From positions 454,133-518,132 of the forward strand of contig CAUYUJ010020538.1 in NCBI GenBank assembly GCA_963575745.1: 64,000 bases of DNA, given 5' to 3'. Positions 49,693-59,468 of this stretch are shown here, one piece after another. The translations under genes and the position numbers were made by a program. The stretch is from Prorocentrum cordatum (taxonomy: Eukaryota > Sar > Dinophyceae > Prorocentrales > Prorocentraceae). Within the stretch, counting starts at the first letter, position 1, and each line of letters starts with the position of its first letter. The notes beneath the pieces were generated by a model. That model was not told the origin of the DNA, ran no database searches, and saw only the letters and a program-made list of their open reading frames with translations.

Positions 49693-49971
49693 AGTTGCGA
49701 TTTAGCGCCGGTTGGTTAGCGCCGATCAGCGTCGATCGGCGTCGGTTAGCGTCCATTCGCAAGAGCCAGCAAGGTGGCGTGGGAGGTCCCCATGAGTTGC
49801 CACCGAAACTCCCTTTCGGATCGACCTACGGCGGGCAGCTCGGCAAGTGGTGGATGTTCGGCACCCCTGTGGCAAACAGACTCCACCGCCCCCCTAGGTC
49901 CCAAGCCAGCGGCCATCGAGTTCGATGCTTCACCTCCTGAGATCCTGAACCTATTTCCTATTTCCCCGTAG
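49693..49971 (+). CDS. candidate exon sequence, unrecognised
   Basis: One plus-strand frame at about 49755-49900 reads SQQGGVGGPHELPPKLPFGS then TYGGQLGKWWMFGTPVANRL. Another ends GPKPAAIEFDASPPEILNLF then PISP and TAG at 49971. The two are in different frames and could be two exons or a frameshifted copy. A cluster of GCGCCGATCAGCGTCGATCGGCG-like repeats precedes (49705-49745). Minus-strand frames are open too. Confidence 0.25.
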
Positions 49972-50237
49972 CGCTGCCCGTGATTCCCTTCTTCCTCCTC
50001 CTCCCATGAGACCCGACGTCGCAAACGAAAATTAAATATCGTAGAAAAGCATGACCGGGGCCCCAGACCCTCTCTTTCTGCGTCGTTGCTCGAGCCGGGG
50101 CGAGTTGTGAGAGTTCGGGGGTCCGGAATTGAGCGACAACGGCCGCTGTGAACAAATCGCGCTGCCAGGATCTCGGGGGTCCTCGCCCCGCCCCTCTTTC
50201 GTCGTCCTGCCACGGGAACCTTTTCGAGCACCGCCGA
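49972..50237. other. spacer, no gene
   Basis: Pyrimidine tract at 49983-50005, then unique-looking sequence. Nothing recognised. Confidence 0.4.
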
Positions 50238-50433
50238 GGTGCACTGCGCCGCGATGCGGGCCTTCGGCGTCGGGCCCGGCGCCCCTCGCCCGGCGCCCGA
50301 GGCTGTGGCCGCGCCGCGGTGGGCCGGCGGCGCCGCACTGGGCGTGGCGCTGGTGGCGCTGGCGGCCTCGGCCGCCGTGGCGGCCCGCTGCAGCCGCGGG
50401 GGGGGCCGTCGCAGGGCGAGAATTCGGCCTGGG
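50238..50433 (+). CDS. candidate exon with a transmembrane helix
   Basis: After GCCGAG the frame reads VHCAAMRAFGVGPGAPRPAP, EAVAAPRWAGGAALGVALVA and LAASAAVAARCSRGGGRRRA. AGGAALGVALVALAASAAVAA is a plausible membrane-spanning segment followed by a basic stretch, suggesting a single-pass or signal-anchored protein with Arg-rich residues on the cytosolic side. Third codon positions are almost all G/C. It ends near the left end of an F10 element. The function is unknown, and high GC makes chance open frames likely here. Confidence 0.3.
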
Positions 50434-50668
50434 GGATGCTGGGCCTCCCAGAGGGGGTCGGAGGATCGCGCCGCATCGCCGGTGCATCGCCGGTGCATCG
50501 ACGATGCATCGACGATGCGGCTCGATGTGGAGCCCGATTTTCCCACGCCGACGTCGCCGATGCATTGCCGGCGTCACTGATGCATCGGCGATGCATCGTC
50601 GATACATCGGCGATGCATTGGCGATGCGGCGCGATCCTTCGACCCCATCTACTCGGACCCCATCTAGG
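50434..50668. mobile_element. F10 element with repeated GATGCATC palindromes and inverted ends
   Basis: Left arm GGGCCTCCCAGAGGGGGTCG, GAGGATCGCGCCGCATCGCC; right arm is the inverse of GGCGATGCGGCGCGATCCTT and GGACCCCATCTAGGAGGCC. Between them are alternating GTGCATCGACGATGCATCGA and GCATCGGCGATGCATCGTCG motifs. Arms exceed 35 bp. A shorter relative is at 17.78 kb. Confidence 0.75.
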
Positions 50669-50870
50669 AGGCCTTTAGGGATGGGCTGCAGTGGAAACCC
50701 TCGCCAAGACGCACCCTGCTCACCCCCAGGGTGCCCTGGGTTTCTTGGGGATCGATGGCTTTGCCATATGAGCCGTGGCGTTCCCACACCAGAAATCCAC
50801 GGACGCCCTGGGGTTCCAGGGCTGGGTTTCTTGTAGAAGGTTTCTTGTGGTCGAGCTCCAATTCACCGCC
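50669..50870 (+). mobile_element. F8 element (about 50705-50860)
   Basis: CCAGGGTGCCCTGGGTTTCT, CGATGGCTTTGCCATATGAG and CCAGGGCTGGGTTTCTTGTA. Same block order as at 35707-35885 and, more loosely, 15930-16130. Confidence 0.65.
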
Positions 50871-51464
50871 CACCAAACCTCCCCCAACCCAACCCGAGGG
50901 CCTCGATGTGCCCTCCATTTCTAGTGGGGTAGGGGTCGGGGAACATTGAAAAAACATATGTGAAGCCCGTACCTCCCCAAACCCGAAATTCGGGCGAAAT
51001 TCAGGTCTTCTGGTAGGGTCGGGCTGGTCAGGTGGGCAGCCACCTACTGTACAGAATTTACTCACACCAACAGTTAATCTCCCGTCGAATCTACGAACAA
51101 ACAAATCGCACCATGTGCCACGTAGATCTACGGAACATTCTACGTATCTTCCAGCAGATTCGACGGACAATTCAATTCTGCATAAAAATCAATGTTTCGG
51201 TATTGCATTGTTTCCCTAAGAATCAGCTGCGCGCACATGGGGGTGAGTCAGGGGCAACGATTGGGGGGTATGGGCATAGGGGGGATGCATCGACCCCCAA
51301 GTTGCCCATTGATCGCCGCTCGGTGCCCAATAGCCCCAAGCTGCCCAGGAACATGCGGATTCACAATCGGGGGCTTGTTGATCTATCGGAGATGCGTCGC
51401 CGATTCCAAGTCGATGCCCATCTATGCGAGTCCCCCCTTATCGCTGCCCCTCGGAAGGAGGTGG
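50871..51464. other. no gene supported
   Basis: 50950-51190 has lower GC than its surroundings, with TCTACGAACAAACAAATCGC and TCGACGGACAATTCAATTCT. 51240-51400 has short CCGATTxxxAGTCGATGCCC-like segments. No exon or element recognised. Confidence 0.4.
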
Positions 51465-51605
51465 GGGAGGGCTTCTGGGAAGCACCCCTGCTTATTGGAA
51501 GGCGCGGGCCTCATCTGTAGATGCAGGGCCGGCGCCTTCTGAGAAGCCGCCTCGTTCTAGGAAGTGTCTTCCTCCACTTGCCCTCTTTGTGCGCGCCGCC
51601 GAGGA
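51465..51605 (+). mobile_element. F11 element
   Basis: GGAGGGCTTCTGGGAAGCAC, TCTGTAGATGCAGGGCCGGC and GCCTTCTGAGAAGCCGCCTC, then TGTGCGCGCCGCCGAGGAAA, parallel the copy upstream of the GH7 start but without its 48-bp duplication. Confidence 0.65.
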
Positions 51606-52278
51606 AACCGAGGGAAGAAACACGGGGGCCATGACCAAGATGTCGCGGGGCCTTGTCGATGCCGATCTTGGTCATTCTCCATGCCAGCCGTCGCCGATGC
51701 GCGTGGGCGATCCACGAATTGACACTTGCCAAGATCGACGGGGACCAAGATCGGCGCGAAGTTTCTGTGTTCAGTTTTGGTTGTGATCCTTCTTTCTTCC
51801 CCTCCAGACAAAACAAATCTCTGTTATCGACAGAATGCTCGCCCAGACAAGTCGACCGAGGAAATCTTCAGGGGTTCACTCGATTTGGGCAGTCGGGCGA
51901 GCCAGTGCAATCCCCAGTCGGTTTCGTTGTTCGACGTGCGTTCCTCCAGATAATTGCATCTGGTTCTGCTTGGACGTCCATCAGCTAACCTCGCTGTGGT
52001 GCACTCGCAAGGCGGTGCCGCTCGCACGTGGAGTGCCCTCGAAAGCTTTCACTACAGCCGGACAGAGATGTGAGATCGAGGTCGGTGCGGGGAGGGAGCC
52101 CCAGTGTGTTTCGTGTTCGTTGGATGCTCTTGTGCATCTTGGCAGGGATGCTCTGTGTGTGTGTTGTGGCCGACGGAGGGTCTCATGTTTTTGAAGGATG
52201 TCCTCTCTGTCCTTCGCCCGACCGTACAGGGTGTGTTGCTAAAGGGGGTTCTATCCGCTTTGGGGAAAGCACATCCGT
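51606..52278. other. unassigned; weak coding traces on both strands
   Basis: At 51850-51950 the plus strand reads DKSTEEIFRGSLDLGSRASQ and the minus strand NNETDWGLHWLARLPKSSEP, both protein-like, so neither is called. At 52110-52180 the plus strand reads MLLCILAGMLCVCVVADGGS, which looks like a signal peptide but contains a TGTGTG run and has no supporting context. Confidence 0.3.
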
Positions 52279-52640
52279 CTCTGCGGGCTGGGCCCCTTGG
52301 CCGCGCCCCCACAGACACGGCGCCCTGAAGGTATTTTTTGTGCCATCGGGTATCCGCGGGATCGCCCCCCAAATTCCAGACCTCGAGGGCGCGTCGGGGG
52401 CCTTGAGACGGAGGTCAATACGGCAATGCAAACAGGGGGTCAGTCAGAGCGCCGGATTTGGCAGGATCCTGCAGAGCTAGGGGCGCATTGGCCCGTGATT
52501 GCGCGCAGGATCCTGTTGGATTTCTGCAGGATCGTGCAGGATCCTGCGAGCCCTGACTGACCCAGGTTTGGATTGACCTGGGTCAGTATCCCCGAGCGCG
52601 GATACAGATGTTCGCCGCTCGTGAGGTCGGATCGGCTGGG
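52279..52640 (+). mobile_element. F7 element split by a nested palindromic insertion
   Basis: GGGCTGGGCCCCTTGGCCGC to ACCTCGAGGGCGCG (52279-52402) is the first part of F7, and GATGTTCGCCGCTCGTGAG (about 52607) the end. Between them, 52437-52564 begins GGGTCAGTCAGAGC and ends GCCCTGACTGACCC, inverse complements. That inner segment contains three CAGGATCCTG palindromes. Confidence 0.6.
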
Positions 52641-52875
52641 CGCTGGCGGAGGCCTCGGAGGACACTGGGGAGTGACGGGGTCGAGGCAGAGGTCCGAGGT
52701 GGGGGCCAGGGGAGAAGAACGTGCCTAATTACAGCGCTACCCTTCCCTCGGCGCCACGGCTGGACTCGCTCCGAAATCCTAGTAAGAACCCACCCCGGCA
52801 GAGGTCCGTGAAGCGGCGGGGAGGATTCGGCGGGGTGATACAGTCAAGACGCTGAAAACTTGTTCGTTGCTCAGC
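52641..52875. other. spacer
   Basis: Unique-looking GC-rich sequence, no feature recognised. Confidence 0.4.
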
Positions 52876-52920
52876 TCGCCGTGGCCAGCAAAGCCATTTC
52901 GTTCATGATTTGGAGCTCGG
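52876..52920 (+). CDS. candidate short exon, unrecognised
   Basis: Reads LAVASKAISFMIWSSG after GTTGCTCAG; the open frame begins further upstream with ENLFVAQ. Hydrophobic and protein-like, with an uncertain donor (GG|GTGTGA). It continues as a poly-Thr frame only because of the CCA repeat that follows. Confidence 0.25.
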
Positions 52921-53212
52921 GGTGTGATTCAGGAGGAGACATCGGAGGAACGAGTAGCGTCACCACCACCACCACCACCACCACCACCACCACCACCACC
53001 ACCACCACCACCACTACCACCACCACCACCACCACCACCACCACCACCACCACCACCAGAGGGGGCCACCTCCAGCGAGGAGGGCCATGATGCTGCCCCG
53101 AGCTGGGGATGTGGGGATGTCCCGAACGCGTGGGGGGACCACACAACCAGACTGACCCTCTGCTGCTCCCCGCGTTGGTGGTGCTGGTTTCGCTTGTGGC
53201 AGCTCTAACGCA
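52921..53212. mobile_element. CCA microsatellite and F5 element
   Basis: (CCA)n at 52962-53060, then CCCCGAGCTGGGGATGTGGG and GTTGGTGGTGCTGGTTTCGC. The right end pairs with the CCA run. The CCA array may have grown from the F5 left end (CCAACTCCACCA in the 15052 copy). Confidence 0.6.
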
Positions 53213-53719
53213 GTCACCGTGTTCCTCTGGGGATCGCTACCCCTCCCCAACCGCACCTCCGTAATCCTTCGAATCCCTCCTCCTCCTCCTCATATTCCTC
53301 CTCCGTCCTCTTCATCCTCTCCCTGGGGTCAGGAGAACGCCTGACTGCATGGGGGACTCGTCGGGCTGATCGGGTTTAGGTCGAGGTTCGAGGTCGAGGA
53401 GAAGGAGGAGGAGGACGACGTGGAGGAGGACGACGCGGAGTATGGAGCTTCGAGGTCGAACTCAGAGGTCGCCCCTCGAGGTCGAGGCTCGAGGCTCGAG
53501 GTCCAGGCTCGAGGTTCGGGGTGAAGGCGGTGTGCCGGGGGAGGTCCCAGAGCGCTTCCCCTTCATTGTTGGTCTTGACGCGGGGGCCTCCTGATACCTC
53601 GGGAGAGGCATGCTGGGCACCTCGAGAGTTATAATCTCCGGACCTCATACAGCAGGCTGCGCCAACCTAATTTCTTTTGCGGGCAGACCTCCTGGCACCC
53701 CGGGAGGAAGAATGACAAC
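53213..53719. other. GAGGTCGAGG-type repeat and spacer, no gene
   Basis: 53378-53520 repeats TCGAGGTCGAGGCTCGAGG-like units; (TCC)n at 53278-53320. CTCCTGATACCTCGGGAG (about 53588) is a partly self-complementary motif. No exon. Confidence 0.5.
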
Positions 53720-53944
53720 AAATATCAAAAAATAGCAAAAAATATAATAAAATAAATGAAAACATATATTTTGAGCTATGTTTAGCTATTTTTTCATATT
53801 TTGATATTTTTCGGAAACAGAAAAATAGCAAAACATATTGGAAACTAGTAAAAAATATGAAAAAGTATATGAAAACATATATTTTGAGCTATTTTTTATC
53901 AGTTTTTCATATTCTGATACTTGTGGGAAACAGTAAAATATTAA
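53720..53944. other. AT-rich block
   Basis: AAATATCAAAAAATAGCAAA and ATATTTTGAGCTATTTTT-like sequence, repeated about 145 bp apart (ATGAAAACATATATTTTGAG at about 53756 and 53870). Similar ATTTTTAGCTATTTTT sequence is at 56430-56650. Strikingly different from the GC-rich surroundings. Confidence 0.7.
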
Positions 53945-54345
53945 GGAGGCCGACGGACGCGTCGACTATTTTATTGTGGACAATACAGAACTCCGACGCG
54001 CGCGCGTTAAGAAGTTCTCAATTGTCCAGAATACAGAAGTCGACAGGTGTTTTTCTACAAAAGGAATTCACAATTTCTGTTGCTTGTTAAGGAGGCCGAC
54101 GGACGCGTCGACTTTCCTACTGTTGTGGACAGTACAGAACTCCGGCGCGCGCGCGCGTTGAGGAGTTCTGTATTGTCCACAACAGAAAACTCGATATGTA
54201 ATTCCAAACACTGAATTCAAATTTCCTGTTGGTCTTCAAGGAGGCCGACAGACGCGCGCGGGGCGGGTCACCCGCGCGCGCGCGCGGCCCCCCGCGCGCG
54301 CGCGTGGAGGAGTTCTGTATTGTCCACAATCGAGAAAAGTCGCGG
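53945..54345 (-). repeat. hairpin satellite, about three units, reverse orientation
   Basis: Each unit has AAGGAGGCCGACxGACGCGT, then GTGGACAxTACAGAACTC, a CG-rich loop and GAGTTCTGTATTGTCCAC. Relative to the long array at 60.96-64.0 kb the conserved AGGAGGCCGACGGACGCG block is inverted, so these units lie on the opposite strand. Confidence 0.8.
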
Positions 54346-54575
54346 TGCTGGCTTGGAAATGAAACTGAGCCCTTGACGGTGATCGATTGGATTTTGAAGT
54401 TAACCTGCGATTTCCGACGTTTCCAAAATCGAAAAGTCGCCAGGCTGGATTGCAAACTAAAGTGAACCCGTAACGGGGACCGATTGGGTTTTGAAGTTAA
54501 CATGCGATTTCCTAGGTTTCCACAGTCGAAAGGTCGCCATGCTGGCTTGGAAACTAAAGCGAATTCTCAACGGCG
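54346..54575. repeat. tandem repeat, about 95-bp units, 2.5 copies
   Basis: GATTGGxTTTTGAAGTTAAC followed by TGCGATTTCC and TCGAAAxGTCGCCAxGCTGG repeats at about 54383, 54481 and 54540. Confidence 0.75.
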
Positions 54576-55599
54576 GCCGAGCGGATACAACTCCCTGGTA
54601 CAACTCCCGAGTACAACCACTTTTGAGGTGTTGCTGCATTACACTTACAGTCTGGGCTCTCACGCGTTTCCTCCTCTGGTTGCGCGGGAGGGGGGGGGGT
54701 CCTATGTAGGAGTCGCCCGGGCGATGGATTTGCGAGATTTCGGGTCCATCCCTTGCGGATTTCAACGGAACTCTAACGATTCTCAGCGCCCCCCAAGGCG
54801 CTCCCTTTGATTTTGCAGCGATTTCTCAGCATACCTCAGGCTCCCCGGGTTTCGTCAGTATCCCCAATGGTTTCCAATTGATATATTAGGTCCCCAAAGG
54901 CGCGTCCAGCGTCCCGGCGATGTCGGATGGGGCCTCTGGATGCCGTCTGGCCCCTAGGAACCATCTGGGTACTTCCGAAGTCGGTTCCTAAGGTTGTGTT
55001 TTGTTCGAAAAGGTCGCCAGGCCTCCCGCGGGCTGTCAGAATTCATGCCGGTTATCTAGGATCATTACGGATTACGGATTCCTCGGCACCCGTCAGGATC
55101 ACATTGGATTTCCAGACCGCAGGATTCTCAGGATTCGTAGGGGTTCAAAAGGATTATTCAGCTATCATCTGGATTCCTGCGGGCGCCTCTGGGTTCCTCG
55201 GTCCCGGTTATCCATCGGGCAGCATGACGTTGCCCAAGGTTTCCGTCGGATCTTCGACAGCTCCCAGAAATTCCAGATGCCCCCCGAGTATGATTGTGGA
55301 GGATCATGATTTTTCAAGTGTCGTCAAACATGCGCAGGCTGCTAGAGGGACCTTGAAGAATCTCAGCGGGGTCTCGAAGGCCCCCGAGGATTCGCGGGGT
55401 TCCCAATGGCCCCTCGAGAAACCTTGTAAATTGCCAGGAATTCCCGGGGATTCTCCGGTTCCGGATGGAGATTGCGATTTCCCCGGGGTGCGCGAGCGTC
55501 CTGCGCGGGCCCCCCCGATTCCTTGGGCTTTCGATTTGTTTTGAAAGGTTCCGAAAGATGCTCGTGGATTCTTCAGAATTCTAACGGCTTCCCCGGGGC
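54576..55599. other. degenerate GGATTCC-type DNA with a long open frame, no gene called
   Basis: A plus-strand frame stays open for 205 codons (54927-55544). The DNA is built from loose GGATTCCTCGG, CCCCGAGGATTC and GGGATTCTCC motifs on both strands, which can explain it. The translation has no recognisable domain. Confidence 0.4.
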
Positions 55600-56430
55600 G
55601 GCGCCCCCCTCCCCGCGGCGCGCGCTGGCGCGGCCGATGCCGCGACGCAGAGCTCGCGGGCGCGGCCGCGCCCGCCGCGCCCCCCCTCGTCTAGCGCGCG
55701 GGCGCGCCCCATCTGGTCGAACGCGCGGGCGCGCCCCGCCCCGCGCCTGCGCGGCGGTGCCCCGCCCTGTCACGCGCGCGGGCGCGGACGCGCCCGCGCC
55801 CTCAGACGCGCGGGCGCGGCGGGCCGCCTCCTCTAAGACGCGCGGGCGCGGGCGCGGCGGAGATGGCGGGGGCGCGGCTGGGCCGTGCGCTTTCAAACGC
55901 GCGGGCGCGCGCGGGCGGCCGCCCTCGGGCCCCCCCGCGCGGCCGCTGCAGGATTTGTAAAGCGCGCGGGCGCGGCCGGGCGGGGCGCTTTCAAATGCGC
56001 GGGCGCGCGCGGGCGGCCGCCCTCGGGCGCCCCCGCGCGGCCGCGGCGGGATCCGTAAAGCGCGCGGGCGCGGCCGGGGCGAGCGTTTTCGAATGCGCGG
56101 GCGCCCGCGGGCCGCCGCCCTCGGGCCCCCCCGCGCGGCCGCGGGGGATATGGCGCGCGCGGGCGCCGCCAGGCCGGCTTTCTCAGGCGCGCCGGCGCGG
56201 CCAGGTCGGCGTTGTCAAGCGCGCGGGCGCGGCCGCGGGCAGCCCGGCAAAGCGCGCGGGCGCGGCCTCGCCCGCGTTCTCCGGCGCGCGGGCGCGGCCG
56301 CGCCGCGTCGCGTAACGCGCGCGGGCGCGCGGGGGGCGGCGCTGTCCGACGCGCCCGCGCGGCCGCGGCGCGCGCGGCCGCGGGGCGCGCGCGCGCCCCC
56401 GCGGGCGCGAGCGGCGGCCGTGCCTATTTT
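55600..56430. repeat. extremely GC-rich GCGCGGGCGCGGCCG repeat
   Basis: Units of about 50-60 bp contain AAxGCGCGGGCGCGxxCGGG and CCGCCCTCGGGCxCCCCCGC. Open Ala/Arg-rich frames on both strands are composition artefacts. Confidence 0.85.
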
Positions 56431-56660
56431 TAGTTTTTTTTCAGCCGCGGCCGGACCTATTTTTAGCTATTTTTAGCTCTTTTTCCATATTTTTGTTCGC
56501 CGGATGAAAAATATCAAAAAAAAACTGAAAACATAGCGAAACGCAATGTTGTGATCAAAAAAACATATGAACAATTGTATGTTTAGCTATTTTTAGTTAT
56601 TTTTAGCTATTTGCAGCTTTTTTTCATAATTTTCCCAGCCCGGCAACCTATTTGTTCTTA
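56431..56660. other. AT-rich block between GC-rich arrays
   Basis: TATTTTTAGCTATTTTTAGC occurs at about 56456 and 56585, with AAAAATATCAAAAAAAAACT between. Related to 53.72-53.94 kb. Confidence 0.7.
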
Positions 56661-57150
56661 TTTTTCTCCGCCCCGCGAGCGAGCGCCCGCCCGCGGGCGC
56701 GCCCGGCGAGGGCGGCGGGGCGCCTCGCCCGTTTCCCGAGGGCGCGCGCCCCGGGAGTTTTGTCAAGGGCGTCGGCGCGGCCGACGGCGGTTTGTGAAAC
56801 GCGCGGGCGCGGCCGCGCCGAAGTTCTGAAACGCGCCGGCGCGGCCGCGGCGCGCGTTCTAAAATGCGCGGGCCCTCGCGGGCCGCCGCCCTCGGGCTCC
56901 CCGGCGCGGCCGCGGGGAAATTATGAAGCGCGCGGGCGCGGCCGGGCCCGCGTTCTCGCGCGCGCCGGCGCGGCCGGGTCGGCGTTCTCGAGCGCGCGGG
57001 CGCGGCCCGCCCGGCGTTCTCGGGCGCGGCCGCGCGGCCGGGCGGCCGCGCGGAGCGCGGGGCGGAGCCGCGCGGGCGGGCGCGACGCCCCCGGGGGGTG
57101 CAAGGCCCGCGCGTCGCCCGCAGCGGGGGTTCGCGCAATCATGAATCATT
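56661..57150. repeat. extremely GC-rich repeat, second block
   Basis: Same GCGCGGGCGCGGCCG units as at 55.6-56.43 kb in the same orientation, interrupted by the AT-rich block. Confidence 0.85.
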
Positions 57151-57589
57151 ATCTTGCTATTTGATGGCGGTGTTCTCGGGGCCCGCAGCTCGCCCGCGCT
57201 AGGCGACGGGCGCGACGAGGCGCCCGGCGCGGAATATCGGCGGGGATATTTCGTCTTGCGCGCGCGGGAGAGTTGGAAGAGACGTCTCCGCGCGGCAAGC
57301 GCGTTCGGCGCCGAGGCGCGGGCAGCCCGCCAGGGAACGGGTCGGGGCGCGGAGCCTGGGCCCCCGTCGCGGTCAGCGGGCGAAGCAATTTTGTAGCCCC
57401 TTTGATTTCTGCGCGGATGGAGGGCGTCGCCAAACCGGCCGTCGCGCTAGAGTCGGCGCAAAGTATCGGAACTTCCCCCCCCCGGAAGGGCCCCTTCACA
57501 TATCGTCGCCCCCCTCCCCCCTCTCCCCGGAAGGGCGCAATGTTCGCGCGCCGCCCCCCCCCCGTCTCTCCCCACGCATTGACGCGCCC
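57151..57589. other. GC-rich spacer, no gene
   Basis: Frames are open on both strands because of composition. CCCCGGAAGGGCxC occurs at 57481 and 57526. No exon supported. Confidence 0.4.
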
Positions 57590-58485
57590 CTCGCGCATCT
57601 TGCGGCCCCATGGGGAGCGCCGCCGAAGGCCCTGGCGGCAGGGTTCGCGTGCCGCCACCGCATTATGTTGGCACACCTTCGCGCGTTTCGTGGCCCCATG
57701 CGCATGCCGCCCCCGCCCCGCTGCGGCGCGCCTCTCACAAGCTTCGTGGTTCCATAGGGAGCTCCGCCGATGGCCCCCGTGGCCCGGTTCGCGCGCCGCC
57801 CCCAATTTATTTTGGCACGCCCATTTCGCGGCCCCATAGGGGGCCCCGCCGAAGTCCTCCATGGCAGGGTTCGCATGCCGCCCCCACTCGACTGCGGCGC
57901 ACCCCACGCGCATCTCGCGGCCTCATAGGGAGCTCCACCGAAGGCTCCAGTGGCAGGGTTCGCGTGCCCCCCCGCCCCAATCTGGCGCACCCCTCGCGCG
58001 CTTCGTGGCCCCGCGGGGAGCTCCGCCGAAGGCCCCGGTGGCGCGGTTCGCGCGCCGCCCCCGCATTATCGTGGCACACCCCTCACGCGTCTCGTGGCCC
58101 CATAGGGAGCTCCGCCGAAAGCCCCGGTGGCAGGGTTCGCGTGCCGCCCCCAACCTATTGTGGCACACCCTCACATGTTTCGCGGTTCCATAGGGATCTC
58201 CACCGATGGCCCCAGCGGCGGGGTTCGCATGCCGCCCCCGCCCAAATTTGGCACGCGCCTCACGCGGTTCGCGGCCCCATAGGTAGCTTCGCCGAAAGCC
58301 CTGGCGGCTGCGTTTGCATGCCGCCCCCGCCCTAATTTGGCGCACCCCTCATAGAGTTTCGTGGCCCCATATGGAGCTCCACCGAAGGCCTCAGTGGCAG
58401 GGTTCGCGCGCGACCCAGCACAACTTTGGCGCGCCCCTCGCGCGCTTCGTGCCCCCATAGCGAGCTCCACCGAAGGCCCCGCCTT
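57590..58485. repeat. second 90-bp minisatellite, third array (about 10 units)
   Basis: TTCGTGGCCCCATAGGGAGC with TCCACCGAAGGCCCC and GCGTGCCGCCCCC repeats at about 85-95 bp. More diverged between units than the array at 46-48 kb. Confidence 0.85.
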
Positions 58486-58626
58486 GGCGCTGATTCAACC
58501 GAGTGCGCTTCCAGTGCGTTTCGTCATTGCGCGTGCTGAATAGAAGTTCGAGGTTTGCTTCCCCTTCCCGTGCCGCCCTCGGGCTGGCTTCTCCTTCCTG
58601 CCTCGTTTTCTACTTGATTCGTTATT
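58486..58626. other. spacer
   Basis: TTCGAGGTTTGCTTCCCCTT and CTGGCTTCTCCTTCCTGCC; no feature recognised. Confidence 0.4.
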
Positions 58627-59055
58627 CTACCTCGTAGTCGTGGGGCGCTTCCTTCTGCTTCGCGATCGCGGGACGCTTTGCTCTTCTGCTTCACAGTCGT
58701 GCTGCGTCCGGTTTTCAGCGCCCGCCGCCGCGCGGATGCTACCCTCAAATTGATTCCTGGTTGCTGCTGTTAGGGTGTGCCGGCCCATTCGATATCGCAT
58801 GCTTCTGAGAAGCTTGCGGGGAATTTCTGCCTGGCGCCCCCTCTTCGCAAGGGGTTCAACGGATTCCTGTCCACTGTTCATGACGACCTGTTTGCGCAGT
58901 GCTTCTGAGGACATGTTTCCCCAGCGCGAGTCCGACTCCAGGGCCATTGCAGATTTTCGAGGCCGCGCCTGTGAACCCCGTTCTGAGTGCCACGTGTTCC
59001 CCCCTCCCTCCCTTTCTCTGCCCTGCTTACCCTGTCTCGGCAAAACGAAGTTCAA
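58627..59055 (-). CDS. unrecognised minus-strand open frame, protein-like
   Basis: 142 codons. The central part (SAMALESDSRWGNMSSEALR, KQVVMNSGQESVEPLAKRGR, QAEIPRKLLRSMRYRMGRHT) is hydrophilic, balanced and free of repeat bias. The MNFVLP start may not be real because upstream sequence (59.06-59.16 kb) is TCC-rich. No domain recognised. It may be an exon or a remnant of a mobile-element protein. The plus strand is also open, so strand choice rests on composition. Confidence 0.35.
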   Translation of the reverse strand: MNFVLPRQGKQGREREGGGNTWHSERGSQARPRKSAMALESDSRWGNMSSEALRKQVVMNSGQESVEPLAKRGRQAEIPRKLLRSMRYRMGRHTLTAATRNQFEGSIRAAAGAENRTQHDCEAEEQSVPRSRSRRKRPTTTR

Positions 59056-59418
59056 TCCAATGTTTGTTACAATTCCGTGCGATACCGACAGTTGTCGCTC
59101 GAGGGTGTCATTTTCGCATCAAGTCCCTCGTCGTCCTCTTCCTCCTCCTCCTCCTCCTCCCCCCCCTCCATTCCTCTCCTCCTTCCCCCGCGTAGGGTTG
59201 ACATGCATAACGCAAGGGCCGTTGACCGAATGCTTGCCCCGAGGGCTGCTCACTAAATGTTTGCCCCTGCGCGTGTACCATGTGCTTTCATCGCGTGGTA
59301 GGGTGAGCGAGCTGGGGGTTCCATCGCGCTGTCCGCTCCCATCTTCCCCCACCAAAAAACAGCCATGCGCGAGTGCCCCATACGCGCATGTTGCCGGGAA
59401 GTTGCGCTGACTGCTGCC

Positions 59419-59468
<50 letters not shown>

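Noticed and set aside
52110-52180. Signal-peptide-like MLLCILAGMLCVCVVADG
   Set aside because: Rests partly on a TGTGTG run, with no downstream domain, splice site or conserved context.
54927-55544. 205-codon plus-strand frame
   Set aside because: DNA is made of degenerate GGATTC/GAATCC motifs, no domain or splice border is visible, and composition explains openness.
55600-57150. Ala/Arg-rich frames in the GC-rich block
   Set aside because: Repeat and composition artefacts on both strands.
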